Assembly (NCBI GenBank): GCA_900540455.1
Contig: UQGD01000017.1
Location: 1 to 43,531 of the forward strand
From: an uncultured Faecalibacterium sp.
GTDB lineage: Bacteria > Bacillota > Clostridia > Oscillospirales > Ruminococcaceae
Length of the DNA: 43,531 bases
Direction of reading: 5' to 3'
Shown here: positions 16,307 through 24,160 of the stretch, piece after piece
Position numbering within the stretch: position 1 is the stretch's first letter
How the letters are laid out: each line of letters opens with the position of its first letter
Made by a program: the position numbers and the translations under genes
The notes under the pieces: generated by a model
The model's input: only the letters and a program-made list of their open reading frames with translations
Told to the model about the DNA's origin: nothing
The model's database searches: none

Positions 16307-17059
16307 ATGCAAAAACCCTCTGCCGCTGCTATGGACGCCGCCCGGGCTGCGCTGCATCAGGCTGCCGAGCAGGCACAAGAGATCCTGGTGATGCACATGG
16401 CCAACGGGGTGGAGATCCGCAGCCTGAATGTGGAGATCGAGCCCACTGTACGCATCGCCCCCGGTGCGGTGATCCTGTCCGGGTGCATCCTGCGGGGCAG
16501 CACCGTGATCGGCCCCGGCTGTGTCGTAGGCCCCAACACCCTGATCGAGGACAGCATCCTGGAGGAGAACACCACCGTAAACGCCAGCCAGGTCTATGCA
16601 TCCCATCTGGGGGCAGGCAACAAGATCGGCCCCTTTACCCATGTGCGGGCAGGCACCGTGACCGAGTACGGCGTCCACCTGGGCGCTTATGTGGAGACCA
16701 AGAACTCCAACTTTGCCCGGGGCAATACGGTGAGCCACCTGACCTATATTGGCGACAGCGACGTGGGCAAGTACTGCAACTTTGGCTGCGGCACCGTCAC
16801 CTGCAACTACGATGGCCAGACGAAATCCCGCACCAAGATCGGTGATTACTGCTTTATCGGCTGCAACACCAACCTGGTGGCCCCTGTAACGGTGGGCGAC
16901 GGCGCTTACACCGCTGCCGGCAGCACCATCACCCAGGATGTCCCCCCCAGCGCCCTGGGCATCGCCCGGGCACGGCAGACCAACCTGGAAAGCTGGGCGG
17001 AAGATAAGATGGCCCCTTACATTGAAAAGAAGAAACGGCTGGAGCAGCAGGAAGGCTGA
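16307..17059 (+). CDS. Stand-alone GlmU-type N-acetyltransferase domain (left-handed beta helix)
   Basis: A 250-residue protein equal to the C-terminal half of GlmU, which acetylates glucosamine-1-phosphate. The uridylyltransferase half is absent. A short helical start (1-35) leads into hexapeptide turns from about residue 45. The acetyltransferase site is well kept compared with E. coli GlmU: VRAG for the R333 region, ETKN for K351, SHLTYIGD for H363 and Y366, NYDG for N386, and LVAPVTVG near the end. The ATG at 16307 follows AAAAGGAGGTCC. It lies before pth and mfd, the usual place of full-length glmU in Firmicutes, so it is probably a reduced glmU. It may instead acetylate another sugar phosphate. 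Confidence 0.82.
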   Translation: MQKPSAAAMDAARAALHQAAEQAQEILVMHMANGVEIRSLNVEIEPTVRIAPGAVILSGCILRGSTVIGPGCVVGPNTLIEDSILEENTTVNASQVYASHLGAGNKIGPFTHVRAGTVTEYGVHLGAYVETKNSNFARGNTVSHLTYIGDSDVGKYCNFGCGTVTCNYDGQTKSRTKIGDYCFIGCNTNLVAPVTVGDGAYTAAGSTITQDVPPSALGIARARQTNLESWAEDKMAPYIEKKKRLEQQEG

Positions 17060-17088
17060 GCGCCCCCTCTGTTCAAGCCGACGCCCGG

Positions 17089-17121
17089 ACCGCTGCGCAT
17101 GGAAATGACGCAGCGGTTTTT
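17089..17121 (+). terminator. Intrinsic terminator after the acetyltransferase gene
   Basis: ACCGCTGCG (17089-17097) pairs perfectly with CGCAGCGGT (17109-17117), followed by five T. Confidence 0.9.
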
Positions 17122-17157
17122 CACGCCCTTTCCCTATCTTTTCACACGCCTGTATGT

Positions 17158-17163
17158 TATAAT
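17158..17163 (+). promoter_or_regulatory. Extended -10 promoter of pth-mfd
   Basis: A perfect TATAAT at 17158-17163 preceded by TG-T forms an extended -10. No good -35 box is spaced for it. The pth ATG is at 17260. Confidence 0.6.
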
Positions 17164-17259
17164 AAAACACTGCGGAACTGCCCCGGCCCAGCCGGAGAGG
17201 ACCCACCAAAACAGCGCCCCGCTCCCGGGGCAGACCTATCGACCAGTAAAGGAAGCGCA

Positions 17260-17838
17260 ATGACAACGAATGAAACATGGCTGATCGCCGGGCTTGGCAA
17301 CCCGGAGACCAAATACGACGGCTCGCGGCACAATGCGGGCTTTGCTGCACTGGACTACCTGTCCGACAAGTGGAACATCCCCCTGAACAAGACCAAATTT
17401 CAAGGGCTGTGGGGGCAGGGAGACGTGGACGGCCGCCGGGTCGTGCTGCTGAAACCGCTGACCTACATGAACCTTTCCGGAGAATCCATCGGCCCTCTGG
17501 CAGACTTTTTCAAGATCCCGCCCCAGCAGGTGCTGGTGCTGTGCGATGATGTGACCCAGGCGCCGGGCAAGCTGCGCATCCGGCCCTCCGGCTCTGCAGG
17601 CGGCCACAATGGCCTGAAAAACATCATTGCCCGCCTGGGCGGGCAGGAGTTCCCCCGCATCCGCATTGGCGTAGGCGCCAAGCCCCACCCGGACTATGAT
17701 CTGGCGGACTGGGTGCTGGGCAAGTTCCCCCCCGAAGATGCCAAGGCCCTGGCCGACCGCTGGCCGGATGTGGATGCTGCCGCCCGGCTCATCATGGAGG
17801 GCAAGCTGGCCCTGGCACAGAGCAAGTATAACAGGTGA
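17260..17838 (+). CDS. pth: Peptidyl-tRNA hydrolase
   Basis: A 192-residue bacterial Pth, which frees tRNA from peptides dropped by the ribosome. The start WLIAGLGNPETKYDGSRHNAGF holds the key N14 and the catalytic H24. LLKPLTYMNLSGESI and CDDVTQAPGKLRIRPSGSAGGHNGLKNI are the other active-site segments, and FPRIRIGVG follows. Length is normal. It is separated from mfd by 74 bases and is probably on one transcript with it, an arrangement conserved in Firmicutes. Confidence 0.97.
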   Translation: MTTNETWLIAGLGNPETKYDGSRHNAGFAALDYLSDKWNIPLNKTKFQGLWGQGDVDGRRVVLLKPLTYMNLSGESIGPLADFFKIPPQQVLVLCDDVTQAPGKLRIRPSGSAGGHNGLKNIIARLGGQEFPRIRIGVGAKPHPDYDLADWVLGKFPPEDAKALADRWPDVDAAARLIMEGKLALAQSKYNR

Positions 17839-17912
17839 TCTGCCCGCCGGGCGCTTTGCCCAAACGGAGCGGGCTGCCGCTCCTGGATCTTTAGAATGAA
17901 AAGGAGGCCGTC

Positions 17913-20900
17913 ATGTACGAAGCGCTGCTGAAAGCGACGCCGGAATATCAAAAGATCGCCGCCAGCCTGGCCAGCCCCGGCCCGGCAGCGCTGTTCGGCC
18001 TGCCGCCGGCGGGCCGGGCGCTGCTGTATGCGGCCTTATCCAAGGACCTGGGCCGTGTGCTGTGCATCGTGACCCCAGGCGAAGCTGAGGCCACCCGCCT
18101 GGCTGAGGACCTGCACGCCCTTGGGCTGAACACGGCGGTGTTCCCCCCACGGGACCTGATGCTGCGCCCGGTGGAGGGCGCCGGACGGGAGTACGAATAC
18201 CGCCGCCTGTCGGTCCTGGGGCAGCTGGCGGGGGGGCGGCTGCAAGCCGTCTGCGCCCCGGCAGAAGCCCTTTTGCAGTACACCGTCCCCCGGCAGGACT
18301 TTTTGACCAACACCCTGACCCTGAAACCCGGCACCGTCTATAACCGGGAGCAGCTGATTGCCCGGCTGTTTGCCGCCGGGTATGTGCGCCGCAGCCAGGT
18401 GGACGGGCCGGGGCAGTTCAGTGTCCGGGGCGATATCCTGGACGTATACCCGCCGGATATGCGCCAGCCCGCCCGTATTGAGTATTGGGACGACGAGATC
18501 GACTCCATCTCCACCTTTGACCTGCTGACCCAGCGGCGGGATTCGCCGCTGGAAAAGATCCACCTCTCCCCTGCGCGGGAGGTGCTGTTCGGGGACACAG
18601 CCCAGACGGCCGAGGCCCTGCGGGAGGCCCAAAAGAACGCCCGGGGCAAACGCCGCACTGCGCTGGAACAGGCCATGGCCGCAGACCTGGCCCAGCTGGA
18701 TGCGGGACAGATGCCGGAGGCCATGGACAAATACTACGGCCTGCGCTATCCCGCCCCCGCCACCTTGCTGGAGCATCTGGATTCCCCTGTGCTGGTACTG
18801 GACGAGGTGGGCGGCATCCGGGATGCACAAAAGGCCACCGAATACCGCCGGGGCGAGGAGATCACCGGTCTGCTGGAAGAAGGCGTGCTCTGCCCGGGTC
18901 TGGATGTGTTTTACCAGACCATGACCGACCTCTCTCTGGCAGCCCAGCAGCACTCCACCCTGCTGTGCGAAAACTTCCTGCGCGGCATGAACGAGTTCCG
19001 CCTGAAGGATCTGATCAACGCCGACGCCCACAGCGCCCCCAACTGGGCCGGAGATCTGGCCTCCCTGCAGGAGGACCTGGACCCGCTGCTGGCCCAGGGC
19101 TACGCTGTGGCCCTGTTTGCCGGCACCCCCAAGGGCGCTGCCGCCCTGACGCGGGATCTGGCCGATAAGGGCTACGCTGTAAGCATGAGCCGGGACGTGC
19201 GCCCCACCAAAGGTCTGGTGCAGGTGCTGCCGGGTCATCTGCACGGGGGCTGCACCTTCCCCTTTGCCCATGCAGCGGTACTGTCCTCCCGCCGTCACGG
19301 AACGGAGGAAGGAGCCGCCGAAGCCAAAAAGCGCAAAAAGAACAAAAACGCCCTGTCCAGCCTGTCGGACATCCGGCCCGGCGACTACGTCGTCCACCAG
19401 AACAACGGCATTGGTATGTATGCAGGCATCCAGCGTCTGGAAGTGCAGGGCGCTACCAAAGACTATTTGAAGATCCAGTATGCCGGGGCAGACGTGCTGT
19501 ATGTGCCGGTGACCCAGCTGGATCTGCTGAGCCGCTACACCGCCCCCGGCGACGAGAGCAAGGTCAAGCTGGCCAAGCTGGGCGGCGCAGAGTGGAAGCG
19601 CACCCGGGCCAAGGTCAAAAAAGCCACCGAGGACATGGCCCAGGAGCTGATCGAGCTGTACGCCCGCCGCCGCCAGGCCACTGGCTACGCCTTCCCCCCT
19701 GACGGAGACTGGCAGAGCGATTTTGAGGCCCGGTTTGAATACGACGAGACCGACGACCAGCTGAACGCCACCGCCGAGATCAAACAGGATATGGAGAAGC
19801 CCTGGCCCATGGACCGGCTGCTGTGCGGGGACGTGGGCGTGGGCAAGACCGAGGTGGCGCTGCGGGCCGCGTTCAAATGCGTGATGGGGGGCAAGCAGTG
19901 TGCGCTGCTGGCCCCTACCACCCTGCTGGCCTGGCAGCACTACAACTCCATCCTTTCCCGGATGGAGGCGTTCCCGGTCAAGGTGGGGCTTTTGTCCCGT
20001 TTCCGCACCCCCAAGCAGCAAAAGGAGACGATGCGGGGCCTGCAGGCCGGCAGCGTGGATATCGTGGTGGGCACCCACCGGCTGCTGTCCAAGGATGTAC
20101 GGTTCCACGACCTGGGTCTTGTGATCATTGACGAGGAGCAGCGCTTCGGGGTCAAGCACAAGGAAAAACTCAAGGAAAGCTTTATCGGGGTGGATATGCT
20201 GACCCTCTCTGCCACCCCCATCCCCCGCACCCTGAATATGGCCATGAGCGGCATCCGGGATATGTCCACCATCGAGCAGCCCCCCTTTGAGCGGCAGCCG
20301 GTGGAGACCTTTGTGCTGGAGTACAACGATGTGATCCTGGCGGAAGCCATCAAAAAGGAGCTTGCCCGGGGCGGGCAGGTCTATTACCTGCACAACCGGG
20401 TGGACAACATCGAGGCCACCGCCGCCCATGTGAGCCAGATGGCCCCCGGCGCACGGGTGGGCATCGCCCATGGCAAGATGACCGAGGAAGAGCTGAACCC
20501 CGTCTGGCAGCACCTGCTCAACGGAGAGATCGATATCCTGGTCTGCACCACCCTGATCGAGACCGGCATCGACGTGCGCAACTGCAACACCCTGATCATC
20601 GAGGATGCCGACCGGATGGGTCTGGCCCAGCTGTACCAGATCCGGGGCCGGGTGGGACGCAGCGGCCGCAAAGCCTACGCCTACTTCACCTTCCGCCGGG
20701 ACAAGACCCTGACCGATATTGCCCAAAAGCGGCTGTCCGCTATCCGGGAGTTCACGGCCTTTGGCTCCGGTTTCCGCATCGCCATGCGGGATCTGCAGAT
20801 CCGGGGCGCCGGCAGCCTGCTGGGGCACAGCCAGCACGGCCACATGGAGGCCGTCGGCTACGATCTGTATGTAAAGATGCTGGGCCAGGCCATTGCCCGG

Positions 20901-21395
20901 GCCAAGGGCGAACCCATCCGCCGGGACAAGAGCGAATGTCTGGTGGATCTGCGGGTGGATGCCTACATCCCGGAAAAATACATCTCGGATGGGTCCGGCC
21001 GCATCGAAGCCTACAAGCGCATTGCCGCCATCCAGACCCCGGAGGACGCCGCCGACGTGCTGGACGAGCTGATCGACCGCTACGGCGACCCGCCCCCCTC
21101 GGTCAGCGACCTGGTCAATGTCTCGCTGGCCCGTGTGCAGGCCACCGCTGTGGGTGTCTATGAGGTGGCCCAGCGCAAGGATGTGCTGACCTTGCAGCTG
21201 GAGCAGCTGGACGTCCCCATGATCCGCGGGCTGCTGATCGCCTTTGATGGCCGGGTCACCGCCGGAGCCGGGGCCAAGCCCTACCTCTCGGTGACGCTGC
21301 GCCCGGAAGAAAAACCTTTGGATCTGCTGCAGTCTGTGCTGGCAGGCATTGCCCAGGTGCAGGCACAGCAGGCATCCGACCCCAATAAGAAATAG
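17913..21395 (+). CDS. mfd: Transcription-repair coupling factor Mfd
   Basis: A 1160-residue ATPase of normal length that removes stalled RNA polymerase from damaged DNA and recruits UvrA. The UvrB-like N-terminal module covers about 1-330. The polymerase-binding module is near 470-560 (RPGDYVVHQNNGIGMYAGI starts it). The translocase follows: Walker A GDVGVGKT at about 639-646, DEEQ at about 740-743, LSATPIPRTLNM, and the arginine-finger motif YQIRGRVGRSGRKAYAY. The C-terminal TRCF domain ends near 1130. AAAAGGAGGCC precedes the ATG at 17913. It is followed after 13 bases by the lipoprotein gene. Confidence 0.97.
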   Translation: MYEALLKATPEYQKIAASLASPGPAALFGLPPAGRALLYAALSKDLGRVLCIVTPGEAEATRLAEDLHALGLNTAVFPPRDLMLRPVEGAGREYEYRRLSVLGQLAGGRLQAVCAPAEALLQYTVPRQDFLTNTLTLKPGTVYNREQLIARLFAAGYVRRSQVDGPGQFSVRGDILDVYPPDMRQPARIEYWDDEIDSISTFDLLTQRRDSPLEKIHLSPAREVLFGDTAQTAEALREAQKNARGKRRTALEQAMAADLAQLDAGQMPEAMDKYYGLRYPAPATLLEHLDSPVLVLDEVGGIRDAQKATEYRRGEEITGLLEEGVLCPGLDVFYQTMTDLSLAAQQHSTLLCENFLRGMNEFRLKDLINADAHSAPNWAGDLASLQEDLDPLLAQGYAVALFAGTPKGAAALTRDLADKGYAVSMSRDVRPTKGLVQVLPGHLHGGCTFPFAHAAVLSSRRHGTEEGAAEAKKRKKNKNALSSLSDIRPGDYVVHQNNGIGMYAGIQRLEVQGATKDYLKIQYAGADVLYVPVTQLDLLSRYTAPGDESKVKLAKLGGAEWKRTRAKVKKATEDMAQELIELYARRRQATGYAFPPDGDWQSDFEARFEYDETDDQLNATAEIKQDMEKPWPMDRLLCGDVGVGKTEVALRAAFKCVMGGKQCALLAPTTLLAWQHYNSILSRMEAFPVKVGLLSRFRTPKQQKETMRGLQAGSVDIVVGTHRLLSKDVRFHDLGLVIIDEEQRFGVKHKEKLKESFIGVDMLTLSATPIPRTLNMAMSGIRDMSTIEQPPFERQPVETFVLEYNDVILAEAIKKELARGGQVYYLHNRVDNIEATAAHVSQMAPGARVGIAHGKMTEEELNPVWQHLLNGEIDILVCTTLIETGIDVRNCNTLIIEDADRMGLAQLYQIRGRVGRSGRKAYAYFTFRRDKTLTDIAQKRLSAIREFTAFGSGFRIAMRDLQIRGAGSLLGHSQHGHMEAVGYDLYVKMLGQAIARAKGEPIRRDKSECLVDLRVDAYIPEKYISDGSGRIEAYKRIAAIQTPEDAADVLDELIDRYGDPPPSVSDLVNVSLARVQATAVGVYEVAQRKDVLTLQLEQLDVPMIRGLLIAFDGRVTAGAGAKPYLSVTLRPEEKPLDLLQSVLAGIAQVQAQQASDPNKK

Positions 21396-21408
21396 GAGCG
21401 ATACACAC

Positions 21409-22572
21409 ATGACGAAGCACAAACTCTTTGCACGGGCACTGGCTCTGGTGCTGTGCCTGACCCTGGTATGCGGCCTGACCGGCTGCGTATTCTCCACCCC
21501 GGAGAGCGTGGGCCGCATCGGTGAGGTGGATATCACCTCCGGCAACTATCTGCTGGCCCAGTACGATGCCTACCAGCAGGCTGCCGACCTGGCCCAGGAA
21601 GACCAGGACCCCACCAAGGTATCGGCTTTTCTGCGCCAGCAGATCACCCCGGAAGGGGGCGAGCCGGTGACCGTGGCGGACTTTGTAGCGGAAAAGACCC
21701 AGCAGAACCTGGACCGTTACGCCGCCATCGAGACCCGGTTTGCCCAGCTGGGCGGTGAGCTGACCGAACTGGAGCAGACCCAGGCCAAGGCCTACGCCCA
21801 GCAGCTGATGGACCAGTACGGCCCTGTGTACGAGGCCAACGGCATCGGCCTTGCCACCCTGGAGCAGTTTGAAAAACTGCTGCTGAAGGAGCAGGTCCTG
21901 CTGGATCTGGTCTATGGCCCGGAGGGCGAGACCCCCATCTCGGACGAGGAGCTGGGCGACTACCTGTCCCAGGAGATGGTCCAGCTGGCCTATGTGGTGA
22001 TCCCGCTGTACAACAGCCAGAACTTCGCCCCTGCCTCCGATGACGAAAAGGCAGAAATGAAGAAAAAGGCCCAGGCCATCGTGGATCAGTATACGGCCCA
22101 GACCGCCGCACTGACCCAGGCACAGGCTTCCCCCTCCATCACCGAAGCCGAGATGAAGCAGATCCCCCGCCAGCAGCTGGAAGCCTTCCGCGCCGCTGCG
22201 GCGGCTGGCCTGGGCGAGGTGTATCAGGTGCTGGGAAGCCCTGCCCCCGAGGGAGACCCCGTTTCCACTGCGCTGCTGGGTCATGCCTCTGTGGATGCCA
22301 CCTTTACCGAAGGCGACTCGGCCAAGCAGCTGTATGACCTGGCTTTTGGCCAGGCTGCCGTGTTGGAGCACTCCGGCTTTGCCATGATGATCGCCCTGCG
22401 TCTGAACCCCCTGACCTACCAGGGCATGGACGCTGTACGCCCCCAGGCGCTGACCGATTATAAGGCCCCCGAGCTGCGCCAGGAGCTGGCAGACTACGGT
22501 GCCGCCCTGCCCCACGATTTGGACAGCAGCGCCATGAAGAAGCTGCCTGCCAAAAAGATCGTGACCGGGTAA
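21409..22572 (+). CDS. Foldase-like lipoprotein downstream of mfd
   Basis: A 387-residue lipoprotein. The signal peptide (basic TKHK, hydrophobic core) ends in the lipobox LTGC with C26 as the lipid site. The mature start RIGEVDITSGNYLLAQYDAY resembles the N-terminal SurA/PrsA chaperone segment, in which a short strand precedes helices, and the body is mostly helical. I cannot see a convincing parvulin (PPIase) core with its GDLG-like motif. The place after mfd is where many Clostridia keep a PrsA- or SurA-like foldase, so an envelope chaperone role is likely by context. The ATG at 21409 follows TAGGAGCG. The operon ends at 22630-22661. Confidence 0.7.
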   Translation: MTKHKLFARALALVLCLTLVCGLTGCVFSTPESVGRIGEVDITSGNYLLAQYDAYQQAADLAQEDQDPTKVSAFLRQQITPEGGEPVTVADFVAEKTQQNLDRYAAIETRFAQLGGELTELEQTQAKAYAQQLMDQYGPVYEANGIGLATLEQFEKLLLKEQVLLDLVYGPEGETPISDEELGDYLSQEMVQLAYVVIPLYNSQNFAPASDDEKAEMKKKAQAIVDQYTAQTAALTQAQASPSITEAEMKQIPRQQLEAFRAAAAAGLGEVYQVLGSPAPEGDPVSTALLGHASVDATFTEGDSAKQLYDLAFGQAAVLEHSGFAMMIALRLNPLTYQGMDAVRPQALTDYKAPELRQELADYGAALPHDLDSSAMKKLPAKKIVTG

Positions 22573-22629
22573 GGCAGACCCCACGGAGTTTTCCACTTTT
22601 TCAAACGGATCGGTGCAAAACTTTTCACA

Positions 22630-22661
22630 CGGCCCATGCCTTTGCATGGGCCGATTTTTTT
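22630..22661 (+). terminator. Intrinsic terminator of the pth-mfd operon
   Basis: A 10-base perfect stem CGGCCCATGC / GCATGGGCCG with loop CTTT (22630-22653), then A and seven T. Confidence 0.95.
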
Positions 22662-22718
22662 AGCCGCAGGCCCCGCTGCACCTTTGAGGACTGCGCTCCG
22701 CCCTGCCACGGCCCAAAT

Positions 22719-22771
22719 AAAAAGCACCCCCGCCGCCTCTTCCTTTTCCGGGAAGAAGCGGCGGGGGTGCT
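22719..22771 (-). terminator. Intrinsic terminator of the heat-shock operon
   Basis: On the minus strand GCACCCCCGCCGC-type sequence pairs with GCGGCGGGGGTGC over 13 bases with an inner CTTCC/GGAAG extension, then TTTTT (22719-22723). It lies just after the dnaJ stop. Confidence 0.92.
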
Positions 22772-22802
22772 GCTATTTTGTGTTGTTTTTTGTGTACTAG
22801 GC

Positions 22803-23969
22803 TTAGTTGAACATATCCTTCAGACGTTTGAAGAAGCCCTTGCGTTTTTCGTAGTTGTCCTCTTTCAGGGTGCCCTCAAACTTCTTCAGGGCATCACGCT
22901 GGATCTTGGAGAGCTTTTTGGGGATCTCCACCTCGCACTTGACGTACATATCGCCCCGGCCGCGGCCGTTCAGGTACTGGATGCCCTTGCCCCGCAGACG
23001 GAAGGTGGTGCCGCTCTGGGTGCCCTCCGGCACTTCATACTCCACCTTGCCGTCAATGGAAGGCACCGTGATCCGGTCGCCCAGCACAGCCTGGCTGTAG
23101 GTGATGGGCACCGTGACCCACACATCGTAGCCGTCCCGCTCAAACAGCGGGTCCGGACGGACGGTGACCATCACGATCACATCCCCAGCGGGGCCGCCGT
23201 TGGCACCGGCATCGCCCATACCCCGCAGTGCAAAGCTCTGGTCATCATCAATGCCCATGGGAATAGTGACTTCCAGGGTCTTTTTGGTGGCCACCCGGCC
23301 GCTGCCGTGGCAGCTCTTGCAGGGGTCCTTTACCAGCTTGCCCTTACCGCCGCACCGGGCGCAGGGCTGCTGGGTCTGCATCACGCCAAAGGGGGTGCGC
23401 TGCTGGCGCAGCACAAAGCCCCGGCCGCCGCAGTCCGGGCAGGCCTCCGGGCTGGTGCCTGCTGCACAGCCGCTGCCATGGCACTCGGCGCACTCCTGCT
23501 GGCGGGTGATGGTGATGTTCTTTTTGCAGCCGTGCACCGCCTCGTCAAAGCTCAGGGTAATGCGCACCCGCAGATCCTGGCCTTTGCGGGGGCCGTTGGG
23601 GTTAGCCGAACGGCTGCCGCCAAAGCCGCCGAAACCGCCGCCAAAGATATCCCCAAACAGGTCTCCCAGGTCCACGCCGTCGGCGCCAAACCCGCCAAAG
23701 CCGCCGGGGCCGCCGCCGTTCTGGGCTGCATAGGTGGGGTCCACCCCGGCAAAGCCGTACTGGTCATACAGCTGGCGCTTCTTTGGGTCGGACAAAACCT
23801 CGTTGGCCTCGTTGATCTCCTTGAACATCTCCTCGGCTTTTTTATCGCCGGGGTTATAGTCCGGGTGGTACTTCATGGCCAGCTTGCGGTACGCCTTTTT
23901 GATCTCAGCGTCCGTAGCGGTCTTGGATACCCCCAGCACCTCGTAATAATCGCGTTTTTCCTGTGCCAT
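22803..23969 (-). CDS. dnaJ: Chaperone protein DnaJ
   Basis: A 388-residue type I (class A) J-protein that loads substrates onto DnaK and triggers its ATPase. The J domain is at 1-70 with HPD at 35-37. A glycine/phenylalanine linker follows (GGPGGFGGFGADG near 90-125). The zinc domain has four CXXCXGXG motifs: CAECHGSG, CPDCGGRG, CARCGGKG and CKSCHGSG. Two substrate-binding barrels complete the protein. The ATG at 23967-23969 is placed six bases after AGGTGA; a GTG two codons upstream overlaps that site and is less likely. Last gene of hrcA-grpE-dnaK-dnaJ. Confidence 0.97.
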   Translation of the reverse strand: MAQEKRDYYEVLGVSKTATDAEIKKAYRKLAMKYHPDYNPGDKKAEEMFKEINEANEVLSDPKKRQLYDQYGFAGVDPTYAAQNGGGPGGFGGFGADGVDLGDLFGDIFGGGFGGFGGSRSANPNGPRKGQDLRVRITLSFDEAVHGCKKNITITRQQECAECHGSGCAAGTSPEACPDCGGRGFVLRQQRTPFGVMQTQQPCARCGGKGKLVKDPCKSCHGSGRVATKKTLEVTIPMGIDDDQSFALRGMGDAGANGGPAGDVIVMVTVRPDPLFERDGYDVWVTVPITYSQAVLGDRITVPSIDGKVEYEVPEGTQSGTTFRLRGKGIQYLNGRGRGDMYVKCEVEIPKKLSKIQRDALKKFEGTLKEDNYEKRKGFFKRLKDMFN

Positions 23970-24003
23970 ATCCACTCACCTCTCGGGAAAGTCCTTCTCC
24001 GTG

Positions 24004-24100
24004 AAAAGCCCCTTCCCCGTGTGCGAGAGGGGCGCATCTGTAAAGCCAGCAAAGGCCGCCCCGGCATTGGCCAAGGCCAAACCGGAGCGGCTTCGCTTGC
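24004..24100 (-). promoter_or_regulatory. Two hairpins between dnaK and dnaJ, possible attenuator
   Basis: The 191-base gap holds two minus-strand hairpins. The first (24049-24100) pairs GAAGCCGCTCCGG-type sequence with CCGGGGCGGCC. The second (about 24004-24033) pairs GCCCC with GGGGC and is followed by TTTT. Together they could lower dnaJ transcription relative to dnaK or mark a processing site. Confidence 0.45.
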
Positions 24101-24160
24101 TTTTGTCAGCCGAGGCCCGCCGGTTTGGGCCGGGCGCAGGGCTGTTTGATTTTTAAGTTA

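Noticed and set aside
18036..21545. A 1169-codon open frame antisense to mfd
   Set aside because: Same cause: the frame follows mfd codon bias and has no ribosome site or recognisable domain.
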